Positions 27,775-39,895 of a DNA stretch of 64,000 bases are shown here, one piece after another. The stretch's first letter is position 1. Each line of letters opens with the position of its first letter. The stretch covers positions 248,001 through 312,000 of the forward strand of contig JAIXYZ010000011.1 in NCBI GenBank assembly GCA_027489955.1. The letters are read 5' to 3'. Position numbers and translations under genes: made by a program. Below the pieces are notes generated by a model. That model saw only the letters and a list, made by a program, of their open reading frames with translations, was not told where the DNA came from and searched no databases. Source of the stretch: Hyphomicrobiales bacterium (GTDB taxonomy: Bacteria; Pseudomonadota; Alphaproteobacteria; Rhizobiales; Beijerinckiaceae).

Positions 27775-28416
27775 TCAGTTCGAGGCCACGATCGTGCGCA
27801 CCTTGCCGCAATAGACGCGGTTCGCGGCGCTCATGCGGTTGGCACCATGGCCGCTCTGGTAGCGCATGACCGTGCCGCAGGTGTCGCCGCCTGCGAGCCT
27901 GTAGGCCTGCGCGAGATATTTCAGCCCGAAGCGAAGATTGGTCTCGGGATCGAACAGTCCCGCGACCGAACCGCCATAGCCGATGCCCCGCGCGGTGCGG
28001 TGGCTGATCTGCGACAGCCCGATATACGAGCCGTTGCGGGCACCTGGATTGTATCGGCTCTCCACGCGGATCACGGCATCCGCGAGCGATACCGGAACCC
28101 CCTGTTCCCTGGCGTGGCGCGCAATGAGCGCGCGGATCGTATCCGACGGCGTGCCGCGCAGCGCGGCGCGGGCGGGCTTGTCCTTCGCGGGAGCGGCCGC
28201 ATCGCCCGCAGGCTCGGAGGCCGCGACCGCGGGACCGGATGGCGCGGGAGCAAGTGCCGGCTGGGCCTGCTGGCTTGGAGCATCGGGCAGCACGGCGCCG
28301 ATATGGTGGGGGAATCGCCCTGGATCGTTTTCTGCCAGGGCGCCGGAAACCATGGTTCCGTGTGCGCCGGCGCACGCAACGATTGCCAGCGACAGGGACC
28401 AATGGGAACGCGCCAT
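27775..28416 (-). CDS. Lytic transglycosylase, SLT domain
   Basis: 213 aa. The start at 28416 follows GGAGATACTTG and gives a signal peptide ending near ALA (residue 28). After a proline/alanine-rich linker (residues 45-85), the SLT domain starts at ~90: catalytic Glu119 in VIRVESRYNPGA, then GSYIGLSQIS and GLFDPETNLRFGLKYLAQAYRLAGGD. It cleaves peptidoglycan glycan strands in the periplasm with formation of 1,6-anhydro ends. Convergent with clpB. Confidence 0.9.
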   Translation of the reverse strand: MARSHWSLSLAIVACAGAHGTMVSGALAENDPGRFPHHIGAVLPDAPSQQAQPALAPAPSGPAVAASEPAGDAAAPAKDKPARAALRGTPSDTIRALIARHAREQGVPVSLADAVIRVESRYNPGARNGSYIGLSQISHRTARGIGYGGSVAGLFDPETNLRFGLKYLAQAYRLAGGDTCGTVMRYQSGHGANRMSAANRVYCGKVRTIVASN

Positions 28417-28785
28417 CAAGTATCTCCGTGAGGGGTTGATCGAAGAGAAGGCGCGTAAGGGCCGCCCCAATGGGGCAGGAATGCGATCACTTTCTGATGA
28501 AAGAAGGCACGCCCGGGCCGTGGCGTAAGTACATCACTGCGAAGACGCTGGTTCACAAGAGATATTCCATCGTCGAATCAGCGACTTCGCTGGAAGCAAG
28601 CGAAGCGGCAAGGCGAGGATTTTCGGTCGACGCTGCCGCCGGCCCATGGGCCATATCGAACATCAACGTCGCCAAAATGCCACAACGAAGCGGCACCTTG
28701 CGTGGGAACCAAACGCGCGACATCACGTTCAACGTCTGATTACGCAAGAGGCCGCACGCGGCCGGATCCAGGGAAGGGTACCCAC
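28417..28785. other. 369-nt intergenic region with lower GC content
   Basis: It carries the divergent promoters of the transglycosylase and the glycine-zipper lipoprotein. The segment 28530-28740 is clearly richer in A/T than the rest. A hairpin CTTCGCT-GGAAGCA-AGCGAAG sits at 28585-28605. Open frames exist on both strands (about 89 and 64 codons) but neither has a convincing SD or protein character, so I call no gene. Confidence 0.5.
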
Positions 28786-29040
28786 ATGAAGAAGATTCTG
28801 GCGGCTACGGCCATCGCTCTGTCCGTCGCGGCGTGCAACACGCCTGGCGAACGCGCTGCGGGCGGCGCTCTCATCGGCGGTGCCACTGGCGCTGCCATCG
28901 GCGGTCTCGCCACGGGCCGCGCCGGCGGCGCGGTTGCGGGCGGCCTGATCGGCGCCGCCGGCGGCGCGATCATCGGCGCGGGCACCGCCCCGCAGTGCCG
29001 CGAATACATCTATCGCGGTCGCCGCTACCAGGAGTGCTGA
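28786..29040 (+). CDS. Glycine-zipper lipoprotein (YMGG/2TM type)
   Basis: 84 aa with AGGGAAGGG upstream of ATG 28786. A lipoprotein signal peptide ends in SVAAC (Cys18 lipidation site). Residues 26-67 are a glycine zipper: repeated GGALIGGATGAAIGG and GGLIGAAGGAII segments able to form two packed membrane helices. The tail PQCREYIYRGRRYQEC has two cysteines that may pair. Such small outer-membrane lipoproteins are common in alphaproteobacteria; envelope stress or porin support is only suggested. A strong terminator follows. Confidence 0.85.
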   Translation: MKKILAATAIALSVAACNTPGERAAGGALIGGATGAAIGGLATGRAGGAVAGGLIGAAGGAIIGAGTAPQCREYIYRGRRYQEC

Positions 29041-29076
29041 TCGGCTGACGGCCCCGCGCCGTCCTGCCATCGCAAC

Positions 29077-29113
29077 AAGGCCCGTCGCAGCGATGCGGCG
29101 GGCCTTTTCCTTT
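29077..29113 (+). terminator. Rho-independent terminator behind glycine-zipper gene
   Basis: AAGGCCCGTCGC (29077-29088) pairs, with one G-U, with GCGGCGGGCCTT (29095-29106), followed by TTCCTTT. Confidence 0.9.
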
Positions 29114-29158
29114 GTGGCGCGGTGTGGAACAAGGCCGACGCCCGCCACCGATCCGGCC

Positions 29159-29914
29159 ATGACCAGCCTGAAACCCGACAGCCCCCGCGCCGCCAAGGTC
29201 TTCCCCTCGCCCAATCACGGCGAGCGCAAGGGCGGCCGCCGGCCGGACATGCTGATCCTCCACTATACCGGCATGCCGGACAGCGGGGACGCGCTGCAGC
29301 GCCTATGCAACCCGGCCGCGGAGGTTTCCGCGCACTACTTCGTCTTCGAGGACGGGCGCGTGCTTCAGCTCGTGCCGGAGGAGCGGCGGGCCTGGCATGC
29401 GGGCGCCGGCGCCTGGGCGGACGAAGGCGACATCAATTCCTGCTCGATCGGCATCGAGATCGCCAATGCCGGCCACATGGGCGGCCTGCCGCCCTACCCG
29501 GCGGTCCAGATCGACGCCGTGATCGGCCTCGCCGCCGACATCGTGTCGCGCTGGGCGATCGCGCCCGCGCGCGTGCTCGGCCATTCCGATGTCGCGCCCG
29601 CCCGGAAGGAAGATCCCGGCGAGCTCTTCCCCTGGCATGCGCTCCACGCCGCCGGCATCGGCCACTGGGTGCCGCCCGCCCCCATCTCCGGCGGCCGCTT
29701 CTTCGCGCAGGGCGACCAGGGGCCGCCGGTGGAGGCCTATCAGGCCATGCTCGCCATGTACGGCTACGTGCTCGACGTCAGCGGCACGTTCACGCCCGAG
29801 ACGGCGGCGGTGACGCGAGCCTTCCAGCGCCATTTCCGGCCCGAACGCGTGGACGGCGTCGCCGACGCCTCCACCATCACCACCCTGCGCGACCTGATCG
29901 CGTCCCGGGACTGA
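29159..29914 (+). CDS. amiD: N-acetylmuramoyl-L-alanine amidase AmiD-like
   Basis: 251 aa. Amidase_2 domain in residues 15-165: zinc ligand His35 in MLILHYTGM, EVSAHYFVFEDGRVLQLVPE, NSCSIGIEIAN, and the second zinc site VLGHSDVAPARKEDPGELFPW. A C-terminal peptidoglycan-binding domain follows (QGDQGPPVEAYQAMLAMYGYVLDV..GTFTPETAAVTRAFQRHF). No signal peptide is seen with this start; E. coli AmiD is an outer-membrane lipoprotein, so either export is lost or the protein recycles cytoplasmic muropeptides as AmpD does. It removes the stem peptide from anhydro-muropeptides. Confidence 0.88.
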   Translation: MTSLKPDSPRAAKVFPSPNHGERKGGRRPDMLILHYTGMPDSGDALQRLCNPAAEVSAHYFVFEDGRVLQLVPEERRAWHAGAGAWADEGDINSCSIGIEIANAGHMGGLPPYPAVQIDAVIGLAADIVSRWAIAPARVLGHSDVAPARKEDPGELFPWHALHAAGIGHWVPPAPISGGRFFAQGDQGPPVEAYQAMLAMYGYVLDVSGTFTPETAAVTRAFQRHFRPERVDGVADASTITTLRDLIASRD

Positions 29915-29985
29915 GCGGGCTCCGACGCCCGGGCGCCGCCTGCCCGCATGGCCGGCGCATGACCAAGATGTAACTCGCCTCCGCC

Positions 29986-30008
29986 CGCGATTTGCGCGAT
30001 GAATCGCG
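29986..30008. promoter_or_regulatory. Inverted repeat upstream of the MacAB-like operon
   Basis: CGCGATT, 9-nt spacer, AATCGCG: perfect 7-bp arms, 43 nt before the adaptor start. A candidate operator; no regulator gene is adjacent. Confidence 0.4.
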
Positions 30009-30050
30009 CCATCGGGCCCGGTCCTGCCGGGTGCTCGCGGGGGTGCTTCC

Positions 30051-31751
30051 TTGTCCGGACGAACGCTGATCGGTATCGGTTTTGCAGGCCTCGTGCTCGC
30101 GGCCGGGGCCTGGTGGCTCGCCGGCGCCGGCGGGTCCCGCTCCAGCGAGCCGGCCTACCGCACGGCGGCCGTGGACACGGGGCGGATCGTGGCGAGCGTG
30201 CGCGCGACCGGCACGATGAACCCGGTCACGACCGTGCTGGTAGGCTCCCAGCTGTCGGGCCAGATCATCGAGATCAACGCCGATTTCAACTCGCCGGTGA
30301 AGGCTGGCCAGGTCATAGCCAAGCTGTTCTCCGAGCAGATCCGCTCCCGCCGCGATGCGGCGGCGGCCGACCTGGCGCAGGGCCGTGCCGACCTCGCCCA
30401 ACGCCGCGCGCAGCTCGACCGCGTGCGCGCCACGCGGCAGAAGGCGGAGGCGACGCTGCGGGACCAGCAGGCCGTGGGCGAGCGCATCGCAGCGCAGCTC
30501 GCCGAGGCCCGCCGCAACAACGAGCGCCAGAAGGAGCTGACCGCCCGGGGCGTCGGCTCCACCACCGCGCTGGAAGCCTCCACCACGCAGCTCGAGGTGC
30601 AGACCGCGACGCTGGCCTCGAACCAGGCGCAGATCGCCGTCGCCCGCGCCGAACTGGTCGGCCTCGATGCGGACATCGCCCTCGCCCAGGCGCAGATGGA
30701 AGCCGCCGACGCGGTGATCCTCGCCCGCGAGGCCAAGCTGCGCGACATCGAGATCGACCTTGCCCGCACCGATATCCGCTCGCCGGTGGACGGGGTCGTC
30801 GTCCAGAAGCAGATCGAGCTCGGCCAGACGGTGGCCGCCTCGCTCAACGCGCCCACGCTCTTCACCATCGCGCAGGACCTGTCGGAGATCGACATCTACG
30901 CCAATGTCGACGAGACCGACGTGGGCCGCATCCGCGACGGCCAGCCGGTGTCCTTCACGGTCAACGCCTATCCCGAGCGCGTCTATCGCGGCCGGGTGAA
31001 GATGGTCCGGCTCGCCGCCCAGACCGTGCAGAACGTGGTCACCTACACCGCCATCGTGTCGGTGCAGAACCGCGACATGACGCTGCTGCCCGGCATGACC
31101 GCCAACCTGCAGATCCTCACCGAGGAACGCGCCGACACGGTGCGCATCCCCAACGCCGCCCTGCGTTTCCGCCCGCCCGGAGCCGCAGCCCCCGCCCAGG
31201 ATGCAGCGTCGTCGGCACCCGCGGGAACCGGCCCCGCCGCCCTGCTGGACGATCTCCAGCAGCGCATCCTGGCCGAGGTGAAGCCCGACGCGGGCCAGCA
31301 GGCCGCCATCGCCGCCATCATCGACCGCAGGCGCGAGGCGCTGACCCAGCGCGGGCGCGGCCGCGCCGGCGGCAATCCCGGCGGCGCAGGCGCGGGCGGC
31401 GGCGCGGGCGGCGGCGATCCACAGGCCCGGCAGGCGGCGCTCGCCGAGGCGCGCCAGCGGCTGGTGTCCGATATCGCGGCCGTTCTCGACGAAGCGCGCC
31501 GCAAGACGTTCGAGGCCATGATCGCCGGCGGCGATGGCCGGCGCGGCGTGTCCGGACGCGTCTACGTGCTCGACGGGGCGGGCCAGCCCCAGCCGGTCAA
31601 TGTCCGGGTCGGCATCACCGACGGCGCCTTTACCGAGCTGGTGTCCGGGGACCTGCCATCCGGGGCCCAGGTCGTGGTGGGCGGCGGGCCGCGAACGACC
31701 GCAGCCGCGCCGGCAGGCCCGCGCGGGCCCCGCGGCCCGAGGCTGTTCTGA
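30051..31751 (+). CDS. MacA-type periplasmic adaptor with extra C-terminal helical insertion
   Basis: 566 aa, TTG start at 30051. One N-terminal membrane helix (residues 5-24) anchors it. Barrel-sandwich/lipoyl halves ([54 protein letters not shown]) flank an unusually long coiled coil (residues ~95-240). After the beta-barrel ([20 protein letters not shown]) comes a ~110-residue insertion (~395-505): a helix [22 protein letters not shown], a glycine-rich run, and a second helix pair ([22 protein letters not shown]). This resembles the LTxxQ/Spy helical pattern. The membrane-proximal domain then resumes. It links the MacB-type pump to an outer-membrane channel, not encoded nearby. Confidence 0.85.
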   Translation: MSGRTLIGIGFAGLVLAAGAWWLAGAGGSRSSEPAYRTAAVDTGRIVASVRATGTMNPVTTVLVGSQLSGQIIEINADFNSPVKAGQVIAKLFSEQIRSRRDAAAADLAQGRADLAQRRAQLDRVRATRQKAEATLRDQQAVGERIAAQLAEARRNNERQKELTARGVGSTTALEASTTQLEVQTATLASNQAQIAVARAELVGLDADIALAQAQMEAADAVILAREAKLRDIEIDLARTDIRSPVDGVVVQKQIELGQTVAASLNAPTLFTIAQDLSEIDIYANVDETDVGRIRDGQPVSFTVNAYPERVYRGRVKMVRLAAQTVQNVVTYTAIVSVQNRDMTLLPGMTANLQILTEERADTVRIPNAALRFRPPGAAAPAQDAASSAPAGTGPAALLDDLQQRILAEVKPDAGQQAAIAAIIDRRREALTQRGRGRAGGNPGGAGAGGGAGGGDPQARQAALAEARQRLVSDIAAVLDEARRKTFEAMIAGGDGRRGVSGRVYVLDGAGQPQPVNVRVGITDGAFTELVSGDLPSGAQVVVGGGPRTTAAAPAGPRGPRGPRLF

Positions 31752-31753
31752 CC

Positions 31754-32488
31754 ATGGCCCTGCTCGAGGTCCGCAAGCTCTCCCGGGTCTACGATCTCGG
31801 CGGCGAGAAGGTCGTGGCGCTGGGCGGGGTGTCGCTGGACATCGAGGCGGGAGACTTCGTCGCCGTGATGGGGCCGTCCGGCTCCGGCAAGTCGACGCTG
31901 ATGAACCTGATCGGCTGCCTCGACCGCCCGACCTCCGGCTCGTACCGGCTGGACGGGATCGCGGTCGAGACGCTGGATGCCGACGGGCTCGCGGCCCTGC
32001 GCAACCGCCAGATCGGCTTCGTGTTCCAGCAGTTCAACCTGCTGCCCCGGGCGGATGCGCGCACCAATGTCGAATTGCCCATGGTCTATGCCGGCGTGCC
32101 CCCGCAGAAGCGGCGCGAGAAGGCGGCCGCGGCCCTCGCCCGCGTGGGGCTGGGGGACCGGCAGGGTCACCGGCCCATGCAATTGTCCGGCGGCCAGCAG
32201 CAGCGCGTCGCCATCGCCCGGGCGCTCGTGAACGATCCTTCCATTGTGCTCGCCGACGAGCCGACCGGCGCCCTCGACAGCCGGACCGCGCTGGACATCA
32301 TGGCCCTGTTCCAGGCCCTGAATGCGGAAGGGGTGACGATCGTCATCGTCACCCACGATCCGGAAGTCGCCCGCCACGCCCGGCGGGTCGTCCGCTTCCG
32401 CGACGGCCAGATCGTCGCCGACGAGCGCCAGGAGCCGCTGGACGCGCGCGCCGCGCTCGCAGAACTCGACGGGGCGGCGGCGGCATGA
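31754..32488 (+). CDS. MacB-type ABC transporter ATP-binding protein
   Basis: 244 aa. Walker [10 protein letters not shown] (residues 40-48), Q-loop [23 protein letters not shown] (the LolD/MacB signature), ABC signature [15 protein letters not shown], Walker [13 protein letters not shown] and His-switch VTHD. It starts 2 nt after the adaptor stop and its own stop overlaps the permease ATG by 4 nt. In E. coli MacB the ATPase and permease are one chain; here they are separate. Energises export of a macrolide, peptide or siderophore-like substrate. Confidence 0.93.
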   Translation: MALLEVRKLSRVYDLGGEKVVALGGVSLDIEAGDFVAVMGPSGSGKSTLMNLIGCLDRPTSGSYRLDGIAVETLDADGLAALRNRQIGFVFQQFNLLPRADARTNVELPMVYAGVPPQKRREKAAAALARVGLGDRQGHRPMQLSGGQQQRVAIARALVNDPSIVLADEPTGALDSRTALDIMALFQALNAEGVTIVIVTHDPEVARHARRVVRFRDGQIVADERQEPLDARAALAELDGAAAA

Positions 32489-33717
32489 GGTTTCTTGAAG
32501 CCATCCGCGCCGCGCTCGGGGCCATCGCCGCCAACGCCCTGCGCTCGGCGCTCACCATGCTCGGCATCGTCATCGGCGTCATGGCCGTCATCGCCATGGT
32601 GGGCATCGGCTCCGGTGCGCGGGACGTCGTGACCCAGCAGATCCGGAGCCTTGGCGGCAACCTCGCCATCGTCACGCCCGGCAACGTCACCCAGGGCGGC
32701 GCCCGGCTCGGGGCGGGCGCCGCCTCCACCCTCACCGACGACGACGCCCTCGCGGTCGCCCGCGAGGTCGAGGGCGTCGTGGCCGCCGCGCCCTTCGTGC
32801 GCGGCAACGCCCAGCTCGTCTATGGCGGGGCCAACTGGTCCGCCCCCGTCTATGCCGTCACGACCGACTATTTCGTCGCCCGGGAATGGGACGTGGAGCA
32901 TGGCCGCCTGTTCGACCCGGAGGAGGTCCGCAAGGGCGAGATCGTGGCCGTCATCGGCCAGACGGTGGCGCGCAACCTGTTCGGCGAGGCCGACCCGATC
33001 GGCGAGACGATCCGCGTGCGCAACGTGCCGTTCCGGATCATCGGCGTCATGGCCACCAAGGGCCAGTCGAGCTTCGGGCAGGATCAGGACGATGTCGTCT
33101 TCCTGCCGCTGGAATCCGGCCGCCAGCGCGTCATCGGCCGCAACTACGCCAAGGCGCGCTCCGTCGGCTCGATCTTCGTGAAGTTCGACAGCGCAGAAGC
33201 GATCCCGCCCGGGATCGAGCAGATGTCGGCGCTGCTGCGCCAGCGCCACCGCATCCAGCCCGACCAGGACGACGATTTCTCGGTGCGCAACCTGACCGAG
33301 ATCGCCGAGACGGTCTCGGCCTCCGCCAACACGCTCTCGCTGCTCCTGGCGGCGGTGGCGGGCGTATCGCTGCTCGTCGGCGGCATCGGCATCATGAACA
33401 TCATGCTGGTGTCGGTGACCGAGCGGACGCGGGAGATCGGCCTGCGGCTCGCAGTCGGCGCGCGCCCGCGCGACATCCTCTCCCAGTTCCTCATCGAGGC
33501 GACGACCCTGGCCACCCTGGGCGGCGCGGTCGGCGTCGTGGCCGGCATCGTCGCCGCGCGACTGGTGGCCAACGCATTCAACTGGCCGACGCTGATTTCC
33601 CCCGAGGCGATCCTCGTCGCCGTCGGCTTCTCGGGCCTCGTCGGCATCTTCTTCGGCTTCTACCCCGCCCGCCGCGCGGCCCGCCTCGACCCCATCGAGG
33701 CCCTCAGGCGGGAATAG
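32485..33717 (+). CDS. MacB-type ABC transporter permease
   Basis: 410 aa. One N-terminal helix ([23 protein letters not shown], residues ~20-42), a ~230-residue periplasmic MacB_PCD domain ([43 protein letters not shown]), then three helices of the FtsX domain ([41 protein letters not shown] and a final [18 protein letters not shown]). Such pumps are mechanotransmitters that push periplasmic substrates out through a channel. Third gene of the operon; a palindromic repeat element follows. Confidence 0.93.
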   Translation: MRFLEAIRAALGAIAANALRSALTMLGIVIGVMAVIAMVGIGSGARDVVTQQIRSLGGNLAIVTPGNVTQGGARLGAGAASTLTDDDALAVAREVEGVVAAAPFVRGNAQLVYGGANWSAPVYAVTTDYFVAREWDVEHGRLFDPEEVRKGEIVAVIGQTVARNLFGEADPIGETIRVRNVPFRIIGVMATKGQSSFGQDQDDVVFLPLESGRQRVIGRNYAKARSVGSIFVKFDSAEAIPPGIEQMSALLRQRHRIQPDQDDDFSVRNLTEIAETVSASANTLSLLLAAVAGVSLLVGGIGIMNIMLVSVTERTREIGLRLAVGARPRDILSQFLIEATTLATLGGAVGVVAGIVAARLVANAFNWPTLISPEAILVAVGFSGLVGIFFGFYPARRAARLDPIEALRRE

Positions 33718-33788
33718 GCGCGGCTCGCGTCATCCAGACCTCGCCATGCCCCTCTGCCGACATGCGGTTTCATGCGGACCTCACGATG

Positions 33789-33906
33789 TCATCCCCGGCG
33801 AGCGAAGCGAGGGAAGGGGATCCAGGAAGCCGGGCATCGAGCCTCCACGGCGGCCGTCCTGGATCCCCTTCCCCTGCGCGGCTTCGCCGCTTCGGCCGGG
33901 GATGAC
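33789..33906. repeat. 118-bp palindromic intergenic repeat (REP-like), copy 1
   Basis: GTCATCCCCGGC (33789-33800) is inverted exactly at 33895-33906, and a perfect 17-bp arm starting GGGAAGGGGATCC (33811-33827) is inverted at 33857-33873. The whole can fold into one long hairpin. It lies in the gap after the permease gene, before the convergent MFS gene. A related, degraded copy is at 40985-41080. Confidence 0.8.
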
Positions 33907-33953
33907 ACACGAGTGTGAGACAGCTTCGGACGTAGCCAGCATGCGCCGTGCCG

Positions 33954-35087
33954 CTAACGCCGGGCGACGAATGCCGCCGCCACCAGGGCCGCGGCGGCCA
34001 TCAGCGAGGGCACCACGAAATCGCCCGTGCGGGCCGCGATGAGCCCCGCAACGAGCGGCCCGGCCATTTGCCCTGCAGCGAAGGACGCCGTCATCAGCGC
34101 CACCGCCTGCCGCTCGCGCCCGGGCGAGGCGGCCCGCGCCGCCACCAGGCCGAGCGCCGTGATGCCGACGAAGGTTGCGCCCAGGAGCGCGGCCCCCGCG
34201 AGCGCGCCCCCTGGCCCCGAAGTGACCGCCGTGAGCAGGACGCCGGCGGCCTCCAGCAGCAGCGCCGCCACGAAGGCGCGGCGCACGCCCATGCGCGTGG
34301 CGATCCGGTTCCAGACGAGGACGGACGGCGCGGCGGTCAGGCCGACCACGAGCCAGACCGCGGTCTCCAGCGCGGGGCTCCCTTCGGCGCCGCGGACCAT
34401 AGCGACGATGAAGGTCGCGGTGATGACGTAGCCGAATCCGAACAGGCCGTAGGCGACGATATAGGACCGCGCCGAGGCGGCGACGGGCGCCGCCTCTCCA
34501 GCCGCAGCCGGCGCGGGCGGCGGCTCGCGCCGGGTCAGGACGAAGAGCGGCGGCAGGACGAGCGCCAGCGACAGGACGCCGAGCGCGATCCACAGCCCCC
34601 GCCACGTCATGGTGGGATCGGCCGCGATGGCCGCCGCGACGCCCAAAGAGGACAGGGCGATGCCGGTGCCGACACCCGCATAGACGAGCGCGCCGAGGGC
34701 CGGACGGCCTGCCCGCGCCAGGCTGTCGAGCGCGATGCTTGCGGTGAGGACGAGGACGAAGGCGCTGGCGATGCCGCTCAGGGTCCGCAGCAAGACCCAG
34801 CCGGCGAAACTGTCGGTCAGGCCCATCGCGCCGGTGGTCGCCGCGCTCGCCAGGAGGGCGGCGCCGAGCCAGAGCGTGCGCGGCCCCACGACGATCCGGC
34901 TGGCGGCAAGGAGCGCGCCGGCAAGGTAGCCCGCGAAATTGGCCGACGCGACGAGGCCCGCCCCGTCGATGGACAGCCCCGCCCCGGCCAGCATGTGCGG
35001 CAGGACCGGCGTGTAGGCGAAGCGCCCGATCCCCATGGCGGCGGCGAGCGCGAGCGCGCCCGCCAGCGCGATCAGGACCGGCGGCAG
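33954..35087 (-). CDS. YbfB/YjiJ family MFS transporter
   Basis: About 377 aa and 12 membrane helices. The N-terminal signature LAGALALAAAMGIGRFAYTPVLPHM is diagnostic for the YbfB/YjiJ group; other motifs are LVASANFAGYLAGALLA and RALIVAYGLFGFGYVITATFI-like stretches. The start is uncertain: no ATG, GTG or TTG lies in frame near the expected N-terminus, which abuts the metH stop (35090). I give CTG at 35087 as boundary; ATA at 35093, overlapping the metH stop, is another option. The substrate is unknown; position at the end of the methionine operon suggests a methionine-cycle metabolite, as inference. Confidence 0.75.
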   Translation of the reverse strand: MPPVLIALAGALALAAAMGIGRFAYTPVLPHMLAGAGLSIDGAGLVASANFAGYLAGALLAASRIVVGPRTLWLGAALLASAATTGAMGLTDSFAGWVLLRTLSGIASAFVLVLTASIALDSLARAGRPALGALVYAGVGTGIALSSLGVAAAIAADPTMTWRGLWIALGVLSLALVLPPLFVLTRREPPPAPAAAGEAAPVAASARSYIVAYGLFGFGYVITATFIVAMVRGAEGSPALETAVWLVVGLTAAPSVLVWNRIATRMGVRRAFVAALLLEAAGVLLTAVTSGPGGALAGAALLGATFVGITALGLVAARAASPGRERQAVALMTASFAAGQMAGPLVAGLIAARTGDFVVPSLMAAAALVAAAFVARR

Positions 35088-35089
35088 CC

Positions 35090-38854
<3,765 letters not shown>

Positions 38855-38947
38855 CGGCAATTCTCGTTTCGTTATCGTTCGGTTCGACGGTCTGGCCGGA
38901 GCGGCACCGGCCCTTCCCGTCTCGTGACGCGCGGCGTCAGGCGTGGT

Positions 38948-38968
38948 TGCCCGGGACGGGCCCGGGCA
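38948..38968 (-). terminator. Hairpin between metF and metH
   Basis: TGCCCGGG, loop ACGGG, CCCGGGCA: 8-bp stem just after the metF stop (38975), without T tract. It may stabilise the metF 3' end or partially terminate. Confidence 0.4.
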
Positions 38969-38974
38969 TGACGG

Positions 38975-39895
38975 TCAGGCCGCCGCGACGGCCAGCCCCG
39001 CATCGGCCTGCCGGGCCCTGAGGCCCAGGAGATGGCAGATGGCGTAGACGAGGTCGGCGCGGTTCATTGTGTAGAAATGCAGCTCGGTGACGCCCCGGTC
39101 GACGAGGTCGATCACCTGCTCGGCCGCGACGGCGGCGGCGATCATCCGGCGGGTCTCCACGTCGTCGTCCAGCCCCTCGAACCGGGCGGCGAGCCAGGCC
39201 GGCACGCTGGCGCCGGTGCGCGTGGCGAAGTTCGCCGCCTGCTTGAAGTTCTGCACGGGCAGGATGCCGGGCACGATCGGGATGTCGATGCCCCTGGCCC
39301 GCACCTTGTCGAGGTAGCGCAGGTAGACGTCGTTATCGAAGAAGAACTGGGTGATGGCGCGCGTCGCGCCGGCATCCACCTTGGCCTTCAGCGCGTCGAT
39401 GTCGGCATCGAGCGAGGGGCTTTCGGGATGCTTTTCCGGATAGGCGGAGACCGAGACGTCGAAATCGCCGATGCGGCGGATGCCGGCGACGAGATCGCAG
39501 GTCTGGGCATAGCCCCCGGGATGGGGCTCGTAAGGCGTGCCGAGGCCGCCGACGGGGTCGCCGCGCAGGGCCACGATGTGGCGCACGCCGGCGGACCAGT
39601 AGGAGCGGACCACCTCGTCCACCTCCTGCGAGGTCGCGGCGACGCAGGTCAGATGCGCGGCGGGCTTCAGGCTCGTCTCCTCCACCAGCCGCTTGACCGT
39701 CGCGTGCGTGCGCTCGCGGGTCGAGCCGCCAGCGCCGTAGGTGACCGACACGAAGTGAGGGGAGAGCGGCGCCAGGCGCTCGATCGAAGCCCACAGCGTC
39801 TTCTCCATCTCCTCGGTCTTCGGCGGGAAGAACTCGAAGGAGACCTTGACGGGTCGGGCGCCGTCGCGGCTGGGGCGGAAGGAAACGGGTGACAT
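38975..39895 (-). CDS. metF: 5,10-methylenetetrahydrofolate reductase
   Basis: 306 aa. Begins with KVSFEFFPPKTEEMEKTLW (FFPPK, Glu catalytic region), then HFVSVTYGAGGSTRERT, HLTCVAATSQEVDEV, HIVALRGDPVGG and ITQFFFDNDVYLRYLDKVR. It reduces methylene-THF to methyl-THF, the methyl donor for MetH next door. FAD-dependent, cytoplasmic. Its ATG follows the regulator stop directly (TGA-ATG), so regulator, metF and probably metH are cotranscribed. Confidence 0.96.
   Translation of the reverse strand: MSPVSFRPSRDGARPVKVSFEFFPPKTEEMEKTLWASIERLAPLSPHFVSVTYGAGGSTRERTHATVKRLVEETSLKPAAHLTCVAATSQEVDEVVRSYWSAGVRHIVALRGDPVGGLGTPYEPHPGGYAQTCDLVAGIRRIGDFDVSVSAYPEKHPESPSLDADIDALKAKVDAGATRAITQFFFDNDVYLRYLDKVRARGIDIPIVPGILPVQNFKQAANFATRTGASVPAWLAARFEGLDDDVETRRMIAAAVAAEQVIDLVDRGVTELHFYTMNRADLVYAICHLLGLRARQADAGLAVAAA

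Noticed and set aside
28470-28739. Possible 89-codon gene in the AT-richer gap, plus a 64-codon frame on the other strand
   Set aside because: No SD at a proper distance, no signal peptide or recognisable motif, and the two frames overlap each other.
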